From positions 124,001 through 188,000 of the forward strand of contig NZ_JAPYKK010000001.1 in the NCBI RefSeq assembly GCF_029623395.1: a stretch of DNA of 64,000 nucleotides. The letters run 5' to 3'. The translations under genes and the position numbers were made by a program. This DNA is from Sphingomonas echinoides (GTDB taxonomy: Bacteria; Pseudomonadota; Alphaproteobacteria; Sphingomonadales; Sphingomonadaceae). A model generated the notes under the pieces. That model was not told where the DNA came from. It saw only the letters and a program-made list of their open reading frames with translations, and did no database searches. Positions within the stretch are counted from its first letter, which is position 1. The number at the start of each line of letters is the position of its first letter. This document shows positions 25,660-34,705 of the stretch, one piece after another.

Positions 25660-25764
25660 CCCCTCCCCTTCAGGGGAGGGGCTGGGGGTGGGGCCTATCC
25701 GTCTCATGGAGACCGCGCACGCGGGGAGAGGCCCCACCCCAACCCCTCCCCTGAAGGGGAGGGG
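25660..25764. repeat. Long intergenic palindrome, family A (second copy)
   Basis: The left arm 25660-25695 and right arm 25730-25764 are reverse complements with a single-base difference. The spacer is 34 nt. The arms contain CCCCTCCCCTTCAGGGGAGG and a GGGGTGGGGCC tail, the same plan as the element at 830-940. It follows the xylosidase stop by 56 nt and may help terminate that operon. Confidence 0.82.
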
Positions 25765-26146
25765 CTTGCCGGATCAACGTACCGTCATCGGGCCTTGAAT
25801 GTAGCGGCGCGCAATGATGACCCATCAAAACTCCAATAAAGGGCAGTTTGCGGCTCACGTTGCGTGAGACGGACCGGCGCGGCAGGCGCGGCGAGGCGCA
25901 CGTTCGTTGAGACAAAAACCACGATCGGTGCGTCGGACGCACAATACTGATCCGTCCGCTCGCGATGTCCGAAACCACGAGGAAAGCCAGTCGTCTGCCG
26001 TCAGGCATGCGCTGATTTCAAGATCAGGTTTTCTGACACACAATCCTTCACAGCGAGGTCGCTTGTCGACCGCAAGAAAAGCGGACGTTCTCCTTGTAGT
26101 GCCGGCGTCCGCCAGATCGGCAGGGTTCGCCTAATTGCCGAAATTT

Positions 26147-26167
26147 AGTGTAAGGACTTTTTACACT
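26147..26167. promoter_or_regulatory. Inverted repeat AGTGTAA-N7-TTACACT upstream of the PEP-CTERM gene
   Basis: Perfect 7-bp arms (26147-26153 and 26161-26167) with a 7-nt spacer lie about 110 bp before the PEPxxWA-CTERM start. Size and placement fit a dimeric-repressor operator. No regulator for it can be named. Confidence 0.4.
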
Positions 26168-26278
26168 TTGCGCCGATCGGTGAACGTCACGGCACTTGAG
26201 CGGACGTTAATCTGGGCTTGGCACAAAATCTGCTTGGAATCAGCTACCGGCTCTTTGCCGGCTACTTAGGGGGGCTTA

Positions 26279-26794
26279 ATGAAGAAGCTTTTTTGCTCGG
26301 TTGCCGCACTCGCGTTCATGACTACAACGCCGGCCGCAGCGGCGACGTACGTGTTCACTCTGTCGAGTACCTTCGGTTCGGGATCCGGGAACTTAACGAC
26401 GGTTGGAGACGCATCTCAGGGATTTTCGGAGATCACTTTGCTCAGCGGTGTTTTTGCAGGCGGCAGCATCTCATTGATCGCACCCGGACTTTATCCGACC
26501 GGTGCTGCGAATGATAATCTGTTCACGGCCACTGCGCCCTTCTTCAGTTTCAACGGACTGTCGTTTTCGGCGAATGGCTCCAACTACAATCTCTATAGCA
26601 ACAGCTTCAACGTCCAGCTTTGCGGCGTGACCGCCGGTTGTGGCCTCGCTAGCTCGACGACCTTCTCAGCCACGCTTGCGCCGGCCGTTCCTGAGCCCGG
26701 CACTTGGGCGATGATGCTGCTGGGCTTCGGCATGGTCGGCTTTGGCTTGCGCAGCCTCAGGGGCAAGGTCACGATCAAGGTTAATTACGCCTAA
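26279..26794 (+). CDS. PEPxxWA-CTERM secreted protein
   Basis: A 171-residue exported protein. The signal peptide (about residues 1-22) ends in TPAAAAT. The Gly/Ser/Thr/Asn-rich mature part is all-beta in character, with two cysteines near 113 and 120. The C-terminus has the sorting signal VPEPGTWAMMLLGFGMVGFG starting at residue 137, followed by Arg/Lys. This is the PEPxxWA variant common in alphaproteobacteria; sorting signals of this class are recognised by an exosortase, which is not in the window. The tail runs on for eight residues (VTIKVNYA) beyond the usual basic end. A strong terminator hairpin follows at 26822. Function unknown, possibly extracellular matrix. Confidence 0.9.
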   Translation: MKKLFCSVAALAFMTTTPAAAATYVFTLSSTFGSGSGNLTTVGDASQGFSEITLLSGVFAGGSISLIAPGLYPTGAANDNLFTATAPFFSFNGLSFSANGSNYNLYSNSFNVQLCGVTAGCGLASSTTFSATLAPAVPEPGTWAMMLLGFGMVGFGLRSLRGKVTIKVNYA

Positions 26795-26821
26795 GCTGAC
26801 CGTCAGCAAGGCTTGCAGTCG

Positions 26822-26856
26822 AGCCGCCGGTTCTAATGGGGCCGGCGGCTTTCTGG
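26822..26856 (+). terminator. Terminator hairpin after the PEPxxWA-CTERM gene
   Basis: AGCCGCCGG (26822-26830) pairs with CCGGCGGCT (26842-26850) around an 11-nt loop, followed by TTCTGGTCT. A strong stem with a weak T-tract, 28 nt after the stop. The remaining DNA to 27049 shows no gene. Confidence 0.7.
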
Positions 26857-27049
26857 TCTCTGGCGTATGTTCGCTCTACATCCAATTATTGCCATTCGTG
26901 CCCGCTCGCCGAGCGTCTCGCGTTCGTCGCACTGAATGTGATTTGCGTCTCAGCCAACGTGCGTTCCCGACCGCCAGCGCCTCACATCATCCGGGCCCGA
27001 AGAGCCATCTATTGCAGTTCTGGCCGCGCATCCTTGCGAGCCGATACAA

Positions 27050-28717
27050 CTATGGTTGAAGCTCGACCAGAACCACGCCTTGCCGGGGGATCGTCACGTC
27101 CATCCCGCCCGGCGTCACCGTGACCGTCTCCGCAACGAGCCGCGAGGCGGTCTTCAACTGCGCGACCTGCGCTGCGCTCGGGCGCGCCGGGCTGCCGAGT
27201 TTCTGCCACTCGCCGAACGCATTCGCGTGCGTCGCATCGACCCGCCACAGCCGCGCGGTGGCCCCATGCTTTCCGCTGAGCGCGACGTGCACCGCGGCGG
27301 AAGGCCCCGGCACATCGTCGTCATGATAATTCCACAGCAAAATCGCGACCTTGCCCGCGCGATCGCGCGTCGCCAGCGCGCCGACGTCGGGCGCCGCCCG
27401 CACGCCATCCCGCACGATCGTATCGAGCGCGACTTCGCCGTCGCTCGTCGCCGCCACCTGATTTTCGCCAAGCTTTGCGAACAAGCGGAACACGTTAAAC
27501 ACCGCGAGATCGACCCCGTTGCTCGCGAGTTGCCGATAGCCGGCGAACCACGGTTGCCCGACGAAGGTGTACGACCACGACAGCGCGCCCTCCAGCGTGA
27601 CGCCTCGCCGCCGCGCCAGCGTCCACAGCCGCGCATAGCTCGCCGCGGTGTAACTCGCATAGAGCGGCCCGTTGCGATAGGCGTTCGCCGGGCCGGGGCA
27701 CGCCGCGCAGCCTTCGGGATCGTTTTCACCAATCACGATCGGCTTGTGCGCCAGGGACGGTACGGCGGCGATCTTGGCGAACCCGGCGTCCGCGGTCTTC
27801 AGCTGGTTGGCGATCCCCATGCGGACATGCCCGTCGACCACGCTCGGCTGGCCCTTGGCGTGGAACGAGACGAAATCGGTCGGCGTCCCGATCTTGCCGG
27901 TCGCATAATTCTTCCCCGTCGTCACATGCGCGAGGAAGCCATCCATGAACGCATCGCCCGACCCGGCGACGTCGGGTCCCCCGACCCGCGCGGTCGGCAA
28001 CGCCCGCCGCACCGCGTCGATCGCGACATCGTGCATCCGGTAGAATTGCTCCGGATTGCCCGACCAGTAGAAATCGAGATTGGCCTCGTTCCACACCTCG
28101 AAATACCAGCGTTCGACCTCGGCGCGACCGTAGCGTGCGACGTTGTGCCGGGTCCATTGATAGATCAGCTCGCCCCATTTGGCGTAATCGTTGGGCGGGT
28201 AGGACCAGCCCGCGGTGATCCCCTTATAGTCGTTCCCGGGCTTCCACGCGCGGCGATAGGGAACGCCCTTGGGCGCGGACGACAACGCCTCGGGCATGAA
28301 CCCGATCTCGAGATACGGGCGCACCCCGCGCGCGCGATAGCTATCGATGATCCCGTCGACGATCCGCCAGTCGTAGACGGGCTTGCCGTTCTTCTCGGTA
28401 TAGGCGTTGGTGCTGCCCCATTTGAAATCGGCGGTGCCGTCGCCGGTGGTCAGCAGATTGTGCGCGCGGAAGTAGACCGCGTCGTGCCGCAACTGCCCGA
28501 GTTCGCGCATCAGCGCGACGCCATCGGGCGCGGTCGCATAGTTGGGTTCGTCCGCGCCAAAGAAGCGCCAAATCGGCGGCAAAGGCGCGACAATGCGGTC
28601 TGAATCGACGCGAACCGTCACAGGAATTGGCGGCAGCTCGGCGGATGGAGCGGCGGTTGCCGGCCCGCTCGACAGCAACACTGCGCTCACCCCGACTGCA
28701 AAGCTGCTCAACCGCAT
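27050..28717 (-). CDS. GH39-like beta-xylosidase, secreted
   Basis: A 555-residue exported glycoside hydrolase of the GH39 clan-A type. The signal peptide ends near SSGPATAAP (about residue 24). The (beta/alpha)8 barrel begins with PPIWRFFGADEPNYAT. The acid/base glutamate is in YFEVWNEANLDFYW and the nucleophile probably in VIGENDPEG, matching the two GH39 glutamates. A C-terminal beta-sandwich (about 430-555) follows. The usual substrate is beta-1,4-xylobiose or xylosides. ATG 28717 has AGGGAG about 10 nt upstream, better than the earlier in-frame start. A TGTTAGCGCT-containing site upstream resembles xylose-regulon operators. Confidence 0.88.
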   Translation of the reverse strand: MRLSSFAVGVSAVLLSSGPATAAPSAELPPIPVTVRVDSDRIVAPLPPIWRFFGADEPNYATAPDGVALMRELGQLRHDAVYFRAHNLLTTGDGTADFKWGSTNAYTEKNGKPVYDWRIVDGIIDSYRARGVRPYLEIGFMPEALSSAPKGVPYRRAWKPGNDYKGITAGWSYPPNDYAKWGELIYQWTRHNVARYGRAEVERWYFEVWNEANLDFYWSGNPEQFYRMHDVAIDAVRRALPTARVGGPDVAGSGDAFMDGFLAHVTTGKNYATGKIGTPTDFVSFHAKGQPSVVDGHVRMGIANQLKTADAGFAKIAAVPSLAHKPIVIGENDPEGCAACPGPANAYRNGPLYASYTAASYARLWTLARRRGVTLEGALSWSYTFVGQPWFAGYRQLASNGVDLAVFNVFRLFAKLGENQVAATSDGEVALDTIVRDGVRAAPDVGALATRDRAGKVAILLWNYHDDDVPGPSAAVHVALSGKHGATARLWRVDATHANAFGEWQKLGSPARPSAAQVAQLKTASRLVAETVTVTPGGMDVTIPRQGVVLVELQP

Positions 28718-28765
28718 CGTCCATCTCCCTGTCGTCGGGCCGCAATCTTTGTGCGTGTCCGTCCG

Positions 28766-28779
28766 GGAGAGCGCTAACA
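28766..28779 (-). promoter_or_regulatory. Xylose-operator-like site before the GH39 gene
   Basis: Read on the minus strand this is TGTTAGCGCTCTCC, about 49 nt upstream of the GH39 ATG. The first ten bases match, from memory, the conserved box of the Caulobacter xylose-inducible promoter. The right half-site is poor. It also resembles the TGGTAGCGATACCA site at 18090. Confidence 0.4.
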
Positions 28780-28822
28780 CGGAACCTGCCAAGTCAAAAC
28801 GACTTGTCTTGAAGGATTTGCC

Positions 28823-29719
28823 TTAACCGGTTGCCGATACGGCCACTTCGATCGCGCCGGGGGCGATCTTCGCGGTCACCGGCGTACAGGCAAGGACTTC
28901 GCCATCGATCGAAATGCGTTGCGGCGGGTCGATCGTCACTTTGAAACACTCGCCGACGAAATCGCGGCTGCACGCATCCTTGTCCCGCAGCTTGAAGAAC
29001 TTGGCATACCAGTCCCGCGCGAGCGCGACCTTGCTCTGCCCGACCACTGCCTGCAGCAACAGTTTGCGCGAGCCGACGTCCGCCGTATCCGACAGCGCGA
29101 CCCCGCCGTGATGCCGCCCGTTGAGGATGCGCAATTCGGTCGCCCACAGCGTCTGCGCCTGCGTGCCATCGTCGATCGTCAACCGAAACGCCCGGAACCG
29201 GACCGAACATTTGAGCGCCCACATCAAATACCCCACCCGCCCGGCGTAGCGCTTGAGCTTGTGCGGCACCGTCTCCCCGATCATCGTGGAAAGCCCGATC
29301 GACGCACCGTTCACGAAGTAATCGTCGTCGATCATGCCTAGATCCACCCGCCGCCGCCGCCCGTTGGCGATCACATCGATCGCGCCGTCGAGATCCAGCG
29401 GCAGATGCAGCGACCGCGCAAAGCTGTTCGCGGTGCCGAGCGGGAGGACGGCGAAGACGCAATCCTTTCCGACCACCTCGTCGACTACACCCGAAAGCGA
29501 CCCGTCCCCGCCACCGACGATCACCATCGGCACGCCGCTGGCGACCACGGTGCGCATCGTTGCTTCCATCTCGTCGGGATCCTTGACCGCATGGCAGGCG
29601 GTGAGGATGACGCCTGCCGCCACCAACTTGTCGCGCGCGGTCTCGAATAGATCCTGGCCCTTGCGCGAATGCGCGTTGATGATCAGCGCAGCTTCGCGCG
29701 GCAGGGGCTTTGTTTCCAT
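28823..29719 (-). CDS. Diacylglycerol kinase-family lipid kinase (YegS/DagK-like)
   Basis: A 298-residue lipid kinase. The ATP-binding GGGDGS motif lies at residues 69-74, followed by VFAVLPLGTANSFARSL, the nucleotide/Mg loop of the family. The NGxxxxVDLG and YFVNGASIGLSTMIGETV segments and the C-terminal ISIDGEVL are standard DAGK-cat/YegS features. It phosphorylates diacylglycerol, ceramide or related lipids at the inner membrane; in sphingolipid-making sphingomonads a sphingoid-base substrate is possible but unproven. ATG 29719 is used; an in-frame ATG at 29734 would add a Cys-rich MCCCE. It is divergent from the sugar symporter gene and about 100 nt upstream of the GH39 gene on the same strand. 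Confidence 0.9.
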   Translation of the reverse strand: METKPLPREAALIINAHSRKGQDLFETARDKLVAAGVILTACHAVKDPDEMEATMRTVVASGVPMVIVGGGDGSLSGVVDEVVGKDCVFAVLPLGTANSFARSLHLPLDLDGAIDVIANGRRRRVDLGMIDDDYFVNGASIGLSTMIGETVPHKLKRYAGRVGYLMWALKCSVRFRAFRLTIDDGTQAQTLWATELRILNGRHHGGVALSDTADVGSRKLLLQAVVGQSKVALARDWYAKFFKLRDKDACSRDFVGECFKVTIDPPQRISIDGEVLACTPVTAKIAPGAIEVAVSATG

Positions 29720-29831
29720 TTCGCAACAACACATGAACTGCGCGGTTGCTCCAGCGTGGTGCAGTTAAACCCGCCAAGCCTTCCGCATGGCACGGTTGAC
29801 CGGCGCAACCGCAATCGTCAGGCGGACGATC

Positions 29832-31199
29832 ATGCCACGCCCGCTTGAGAACCCGGCAATGCGACGCAGCCAGAACCGCCCCGGCGCGATGCAGTTCGTG
29901 GTGTTCGGCGCGGGCGATTTCGCGTGCAATCTCTACTGGCAGAGCGTCTCGCTGTACCTGCTGTTCTTCTACACTGACGTGCTTGGGGTATCAGTCGCGC
30001 TTGGCGGGGCGCTCTACATGATCGGTGCGTTGTGGGACGGGATCGCGGACCTGCTCGTCGGGATTGCGGCGCAGCGGCCGGGGGTGCGGTATCGGCGGTT
30101 CATCGCCTGGGGGGCGGTGCCGTTGGGGATTGCGTTCGTGTTGCTCTATTCCACCCCGGACCTGACCGGCGTGTGGCTGGCGGGGGTGATCGGTGCGACG
30201 CAGATCCTGTTTCGCACGCTCTACGCGCTGGTCAACGTGCCGTATGCGGCCTGGACCGCGCGGATTAGCCCCGACAGTCGCGATCGCACGATGCTCGCGG
30301 GGGTGCGGATGCTATTCGGGACGATCGCGGCATTGGTCGTGACGATGGGGACGCCGTGGATCGCGCTGCGCGTGACGGGCGATGCGACGAGTCAGGCGGG
30401 GTTCGCGAGCGCGGCGATCGTTTACGGCGTCGTTGGTGCTGGGCTGTTGCTTGCGCTGGCTTTTGGCGCGCGGGAGGCTTTGCCGGCGGCGACGTCCAGG
30501 GCGCAGGCACCGCTGCTGACGTGCCTGCGGTTGCTGCTCGCCAATCGGGCGTTCGTCACGCTCAATCTGGCGGCGATGGTCGCGGGGCTGGCGGCGGCCG
30601 TGCTGACGCAATCGGTGCTCTATTATTTCAAACACGTCGCGGGGCAGCCCGCGCAGGGGCCGCAGACGCTTGCGCTGATGGCGGTCGCGGGGGCGGTCGC
30701 GGTGCCCGTTTGGTTGCTCGTCACGCGCTGGATCGGGTTGCGTGGCGTCTGGTTCGCGGCGGTTGGCTGGGGGCTCCTGTGCCTGACGCTGTTCGGGTTT
30801 GCGCCCCGGGGCACGGCGACGATCGCGGTGCTCGCCTTGCTGCAGGCGGCGTTTACTGGGTTCAATCTGGTGTTCTGGTCGATGCTGCCCAACACGGTCG
30901 AATATGGCGAAGATCGCACAGGCGCGCGGGTGGAGGCGCTGGCGTTCGGGGTCGCGGCCTTGTGGCAGAAGATCGGGCTGGCCGCAGCGGCGGGGGGACT
31001 TGGCTTGTTTTACAGACACATAGGGTATGTTGCCGGCGCGACCCAGAGCGCGGCCACCGCTGCGGGGATTCGCGACCTGATGCTCTATGCCTGTTCGGCG
31101 GGGTTGGTGGCGTCGGCGCTGGTCATGCTGGGCAATCCGCTCAAGCGCGGGGTCCATGCCGCGCTGGTCGAGGATCTGGCACGCCGCGCCGACGTCTGA
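29832..31199 (+). CDS. GPH-family sugar:cation symporter (MFS)
   Basis: A 455-residue inner-membrane transporter with twelve hydrophobic helices. The glycoside-pentoside-hexuronide family signs are DVLGVSVALGGALYMIGALWDGIADLLVG in helices 1-2, YALVNVPYAAWTARISPDSRDRTML, and NTVEYGEDRTGARVEALAF in the second half. MelB- and XynB-type members import oligo- or disaccharides with Na+ or H+. ATG 29832 has GGCGGAC upstream; ATG 29787 would add 15 residues of doubtful sequence. It is convergent with the GH3 beta-glucosidase (3 nt between stops), which ties it to the beta-glucan locus. Confidence 0.88.
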   Translation: MPRPLENPAMRRSQNRPGAMQFVVFGAGDFACNLYWQSVSLYLLFFYTDVLGVSVALGGALYMIGALWDGIADLLVGIAAQRPGVRYRRFIAWGAVPLGIAFVLLYSTPDLTGVWLAGVIGATQILFRTLYALVNVPYAAWTARISPDSRDRTMLAGVRMLFGTIAALVVTMGTPWIALRVTGDATSQAGFASAAIVYGVVGAGLLLALAFGAREALPAATSRAQAPLLTCLRLLLANRAFVTLNLAAMVAGLAAAVLTQSVLYYFKHVAGQPAQGPQTLALMAVAGAVAVPVWLLVTRWIGLRGVWFAAVGWGLLCLTLFGFAPRGTATIAVLALLQAAFTGFNLVFWSMLPNTVEYGEDRTGARVEALAFGVAALWQKIGLAAAAGGLGLFYRHIGYVAGATQSAATAAGIRDLMLYACSAGLVASALVMLGNPLKRGVHAALVEDLARRADV

Positions 31200-31202
31200 G
31201 GA

Positions 31203-33497
31203 TTAGGCCGCAACCAGTTCGAAGGAGGCGCTAACGCCTTCCGCTTGTGCCGAGGGGGCAACCCACAGGCGGAACTGGCCCGGCTCGACGGTCGGCTTGA
31301 GGTCGAGCCCGACGAACTGCAGGTCGCTGCGCTTGAGCGTGAACACCACCTCCTGTCGCGCCCCGGCGGCGAGGCGGACGCGGCGGAACGCCTTCAATTC
31401 GCGCACCGGTCGCGTGATGCTGGCCGCAACGTCATGAATATAAAGCTGAACGACTTCCTCTGCCGCGCGCGTCCCGCTGTTGGTGATCGTCGCGCGCACG
31501 TCGAGCGTTCCGTCCCACGCCAGCTTGCCATCGCCCAGTTGCAGGCCGGAATAGCCGATCTTGCCGTAGGTCAGCCCGTGCCCAAACGCGAAGCGCGCGG
31601 CGTTGGGGACCTCGCGATAGTGCGCCTTATAGTCGACCCGCGGTCCCTCGGGGTTGGGACGACCGGTCGATTTGTGCGCGTAATGGTACGGTTCCTGCCC
31701 GGTTGCATACGGGAAACTGACGGGTAGCCGCGCAGACGGCGCGACGATTCCGAACAATATGTCGGCGATCGCGGGGCCGGATTGCGACCCGAGGAACCAT
31801 GTCACCAGAATTGCAGGGGCATCGAGCACCGCGCCCGACAAGGCCAGCGCGCGCCCGTTGCGCAGCGCGACGACGATCGGCTTGCCGGTCGCCGCGACCG
31901 CCGCAGCGAGCGCCATTTGCGCCGCCGGGACGACGATATCGGCACGCGATTGCGCTTCTCCCGACATGTTTTGCGCCTCACCGACGGCGAGAATCACGAT
32001 ATCCGCGCCGTTTGCCGCCGCCACTGCCGCCTCGATCCCGCCGGGAAGCGGCGCGTCGATCCCGGATCCGTCGGTCGCGGTGACCGAGGCGGGGTCAGCG
32101 ACCAGCGCGCGAACCCCAGTCAGCAGGTCGACCGCTTCCTTGTCCGACCCATAGACGTTCCACGGGCCGATCAGCTCACGCTGGCCTTGTGCGAACGGGC
32201 CGATCAGCGCGATCCGCTTGCCTGAGCGGGGCAGCGGCAACAGGTCGCCGTCGTTCTTGAGCAGCACGATCGAACGCCGCCCCGCATCGCGGGCGAGCGC
32301 GAGATGCGGCTTGGTCCGCACGCGGGTGCGTTCGCGCTTGGGGTCGATCCGACGGAACGGGTCGTCGAACAGACCGAGCGCCTGCTTCGCCAGCAATACC
32401 CGCCGCACCGCCTGGTCGAGCCGCGCCATCGGCACCGCGCCCGATGCCACCAGCGCCGGCAGATGATCGCGGTAGAAGTTGCTCTGCATGCTCATGTCGA
32501 CACCAGCCATGAACGCCAGCCGCGTCGCTTCGCGGGCATCGGCGGCAAAGCCGTGCGCGATCAATTCCTCGTCGGCGGTGTAATCCGACACGACCAGTCC
32601 ACCGAAGCCCCATTCCTTGCGCAAGACCGTGTCGAGCAGCCACGGGTTGGCCGTCGCGGGGACGCCCGAGATTTCGTTGAACGACGCCATCGTCGATCCC
32701 ACGCCAGCGCCGAACGCGGCCTGGAACGGCGGGAAGTACACGTCGCGCAGCGTCCGTTCGGACACGTCGACCGAATTATAGTCGAGCCCCGCCTCTGCCG
32801 CACCGTAGGCCGCGAAATGCTTGGCGCAGGCCATCACGGCGTCGTTTGCGGTGAGCCCCTTGGTCCCCTGGAACCCGCGGACACGCGCGGCGGCCATCAC
32901 GCGACCGAGCAACACGTCCTCGCCCGCGCCTTCGACTGCCCGTCCCCAGCGTTGGTCGTGTGCGATGTCGACCATTGGCGCGAAGGTCCAGTCGATCCCG
33001 GCGGCAGACGCCTCGACCGCCGCGGCGCGCGCGGTCTGTTCGGCGAGATCGGGATCGAAGCTTCCCGCTTCCGCCAGCGGGACCGGGAAGACGGTGCGGA
33101 AACCGTGGATGACGTCGGCGGCGAAGATCAGCGGGATCTTGAGCCGTGCTTCGCGCATCGCGGCGGTCTGCATCCGCTGCGCCATGTCGGTACCGTGGCC
33201 GTTGAACACGCCGCCGAGCTGGCCTGCGCGGACTTCGCCGAGTTGCGCATCGAACGTCGCTCCGGCCTTGGTCGGGTTGAGGGCGTTGGCCGCGCCGCCG
33301 GCCCAGGCGGCGGCGTTGAGCGTCAACTGCCCCGCTTTCTCGGCGACCGTCATCGAGCCAAGCAGCGACTCGATCATCGGCGAACCGGCCATCGCGTCGG
33401 CCCCGGCCAGCAGCGCCCGTGCGGGACTTGCCGCCCAGGCGGTCACGGCCCCTGCCCCTAGCAGCATTGCGCGCCGTGAAATGCCCGACGGTTCCAT
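31203..33497 (-). CDS. GH3 beta-glucosidase (BglX-like), exported
   Basis: A 764-residue GH3 enzyme. The N-terminus has a twin-arginine-type signal (SRRAMLLGAGAVTAW) ending at about residue 28. The N-terminal barrel shows IPLIFAADVIHGFRTVFPVPLAEAGSFD and RWGRAVEGAGEDVLLG. The nucleophile is Asp305 in LVVSDYTADEELIAHG. The C-terminal sandwich and fibronectin-III-like domain (about 660-760) are complete and there is no PA14 insertion. BglX-type enzymes hydrolyse beta-glucobioses, and close relatives act on sophorose. The start has a very good AGGAGG 8-9 nt upstream. It is divergent from the LacI regulator across the 20-bp operator, so LacI control is likely. Confidence 0.92.
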   Translation of the reverse strand: MEPSGISRRAMLLGAGAVTAWAASPARALLAGADAMAGSPMIESLLGSMTVAEKAGQLTLNAAAWAGGAANALNPTKAGATFDAQLGEVRAGQLGGVFNGHGTDMAQRMQTAAMREARLKIPLIFAADVIHGFRTVFPVPLAEAGSFDPDLAEQTARAAAVEASAAGIDWTFAPMVDIAHDQRWGRAVEGAGEDVLLGRVMAAARVRGFQGTKGLTANDAVMACAKHFAAYGAAEAGLDYNSVDVSERTLRDVYFPPFQAAFGAGVGSTMASFNEISGVPATANPWLLDTVLRKEWGFGGLVVSDYTADEELIAHGFAADAREATRLAFMAGVDMSMQSNFYRDHLPALVASGAVPMARLDQAVRRVLLAKQALGLFDDPFRRIDPKRERTRVRTKPHLALARDAGRRSIVLLKNDGDLLPLPRSGKRIALIGPFAQGQRELIGPWNVYGSDKEAVDLLTGVRALVADPASVTATDGSGIDAPLPGGIEAAVAAANGADIVILAVGEAQNMSGEAQSRADIVVPAAQMALAAAVAATGKPIVVALRNGRALALSGAVLDAPAILVTWFLGSQSGPAIADILFGIVAPSARLPVSFPYATGQEPYHYAHKSTGRPNPEGPRVDYKAHYREVPNAARFAFGHGLTYGKIGYSGLQLGDGKLAWDGTLDVRATITNSGTRAAEEVVQLYIHDVAASITRPVRELKAFRRVRLAAGARQEVVFTLKRSDLQFVGLDLKPTVEPGQFRLWVAPSAQAEGVSASFELVAA

Positions 33498-33575
33498 CGC
33501 TTATCCTCCTGTTGGGGGAACTTCCGCCGCCCCGCCCGTGCGCCGGAAGGCCCGGTCTTGAACAGCGTTAATGAA

Positions 33576-33595
33576 TGATGTAACCGGTTACATCA
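33576..33595. promoter_or_regulatory. Perfect 20-bp LacI-type operator
   Basis: TGATGTAACCGGTTACATCA is a perfect palindrome with the central C-G step typical of LacI-family operators. It lies between the divergent GH3 beta-glucosidase (start 33497) and LacI gene (start 33688), so one protein bound there could repress both directions. A frame open across this site makes an upstream LacI start conceivable, but the operator argues that 33571-33687 is leader. Confidence 0.88.
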
Positions 33596-33687
33596 AGCAG
33601 GGAGATCGGCAGGGCCTCTGTCCCAGTCGGCGGAATGCAAAGCGGAGGCGCCCTCCGCAGCGCTCTCAGGAAGGATGTTCTCGACCC

Positions 33688-34689
33688 ATGGCGAACGCCA
33701 CGATCCGCGATGTTGCGCGTGAAGCCGACGTATCGGTCGCGAGCGTGTCGCGGGCGCTCAACGGGCACAGCAACGTCCGTCCGGAGCTGCGCCGCCATGT
33801 CGAAACGGTTGCCGCTGCGCTTGGCTATGTGCCCCACGCGGGCGCGCGCAACCTTAGTATGGCACGCGCGAATGCGATCGGCGTGGTCCTGCCCGACTTG
33901 CATGGCGAGTTCTTCTCCGAAACGCTCCGCGGGATGGATCGCGCCGCGTCCGAACGCGGGCTGCAGCTGTTGCTGTCGAACCTGCACGACGGCGACCGCG
34001 CGGTGGCAATGCTGCACACGATGCGCGGTCGGGTCGACGGGCTGATCATCATGGCGCCGCATATCGATCCAGCGCTGTTGCTGGCAGGGCTGCCGTCGAG
34101 CATCCCGGCGGTTCTGGTCAATTGCGCTGCGCCAGGGAAGGATCGCCCGACGTTGCAAGTCGACAACGTCGCGGGTGCGCGCGTGATGACGGAGCATCTG
34201 ATCGCGACCGGGCGCCGCCAGATCGTTCATCTTTCCGGGCCGGAGAGCAACGCCGAAGCGCGCGAGCGGATCGAAGGATACCGCGCCGCTATGGATGCCG
34301 CCGGGCTGCAACATCGGATTGTCGCCGGCGACTTCATGCAGGAAACCGGCGCCGCGCTGACCCCGCAGATCCTGCGCGATCATCCCGAGATGGACGCGCT
34401 GTTCGCCGCGAACGACATGATGGCGATCGGCGCGCTGATCGCGCTGCGTGCCGCAGGGATCGACGTGCCCGGGCAAATCGCGCTCGCCGGTTTCGACGAT
34501 ATCCCGCTGTCCCGCCTGATCTCGCCCGCGCTCACCACGATGCACGTCGACATCGCCGGGATCGGGGAGCGCGCGGTCGCGCGGCTGACCGATGCCATTG
34601 CCGGCGCAAAGGATCACCAGCTCGAGATGTCGTTGCCCGAGCTGATGGTACGAGAAACGACACAAAAAGCCCGCGTCAGTCGGGCGTAA
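33688..34689 (+). CDS. LacI-family transcriptional regulator
   Basis: A 333-residue LacI/GalR repressor. The helix-turn-helix is TIRDVAREADVSVASVSRAL (residues 5-24) with the hinge helix in YVPHAGARNLSMARANAIGVVLP. The periplasmic-binding-protein-like sensor domain follows, with DLHGEFFSETLRGMDRAASERG, VDNVAGARVMTEHLI, and the sugar-contact region ALFAANDMMAIGAL. ATG 33688 is chosen because it begins the canonical HTH and has AGGAAGG upstream. The TonB receptor gene starts 16 nt after its stop, so repressor, receptor and GH144-like enzyme form one operon behind the operator at 33576. The effector is probably a beta-glucan oligosaccharide or glucose, by context. Confidence 0.93.
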   Translation: MANATIRDVAREADVSVASVSRALNGHSNVRPELRRHVETVAAALGYVPHAGARNLSMARANAIGVVLPDLHGEFFSETLRGMDRAASERGLQLLLSNLHDGDRAVAMLHTMRGRVDGLIIMAPHIDPALLLAGLPSSIPAVLVNCAAPGKDRPTLQVDNVAGARVMTEHLIATGRRQIVHLSGPESNAEARERIEGYRAAMDAAGLQHRIVAGDFMQETGAALTPQILRDHPEMDALFAANDMMAIGALIALRAAGIDVPGQIALAGFDDIPLSRLISPALTTMHVDIAGIGERAVARLTDAIAGAKDHQLEMSLPELMVRETTQKARVSRA

Positions 34690-34705
34690 AGCAGGGAACA
34701 CGAGT

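Larger units (their letters stand above)
25604..26278. other. 675-nt gene-free region with palindrome and PEP-CTERM leader
   Basis: No convincing gene is seen. It contains the long palindrome at 25660-25764 and then about 500 nt of less GC-rich DNA (about 25800-26278) without coding-like codon use. An AGTGTAA-N7-TTACACT inverted repeat lies at 26147-26167. The last bases hold a strong Shine-Dalgarno (GGGGGG at about 26268-26274) for the PEPxxWA-CTERM gene. The middle part might be a decayed gene or a non-coding RNA locus, but I cannot support either. Confidence 0.6.
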
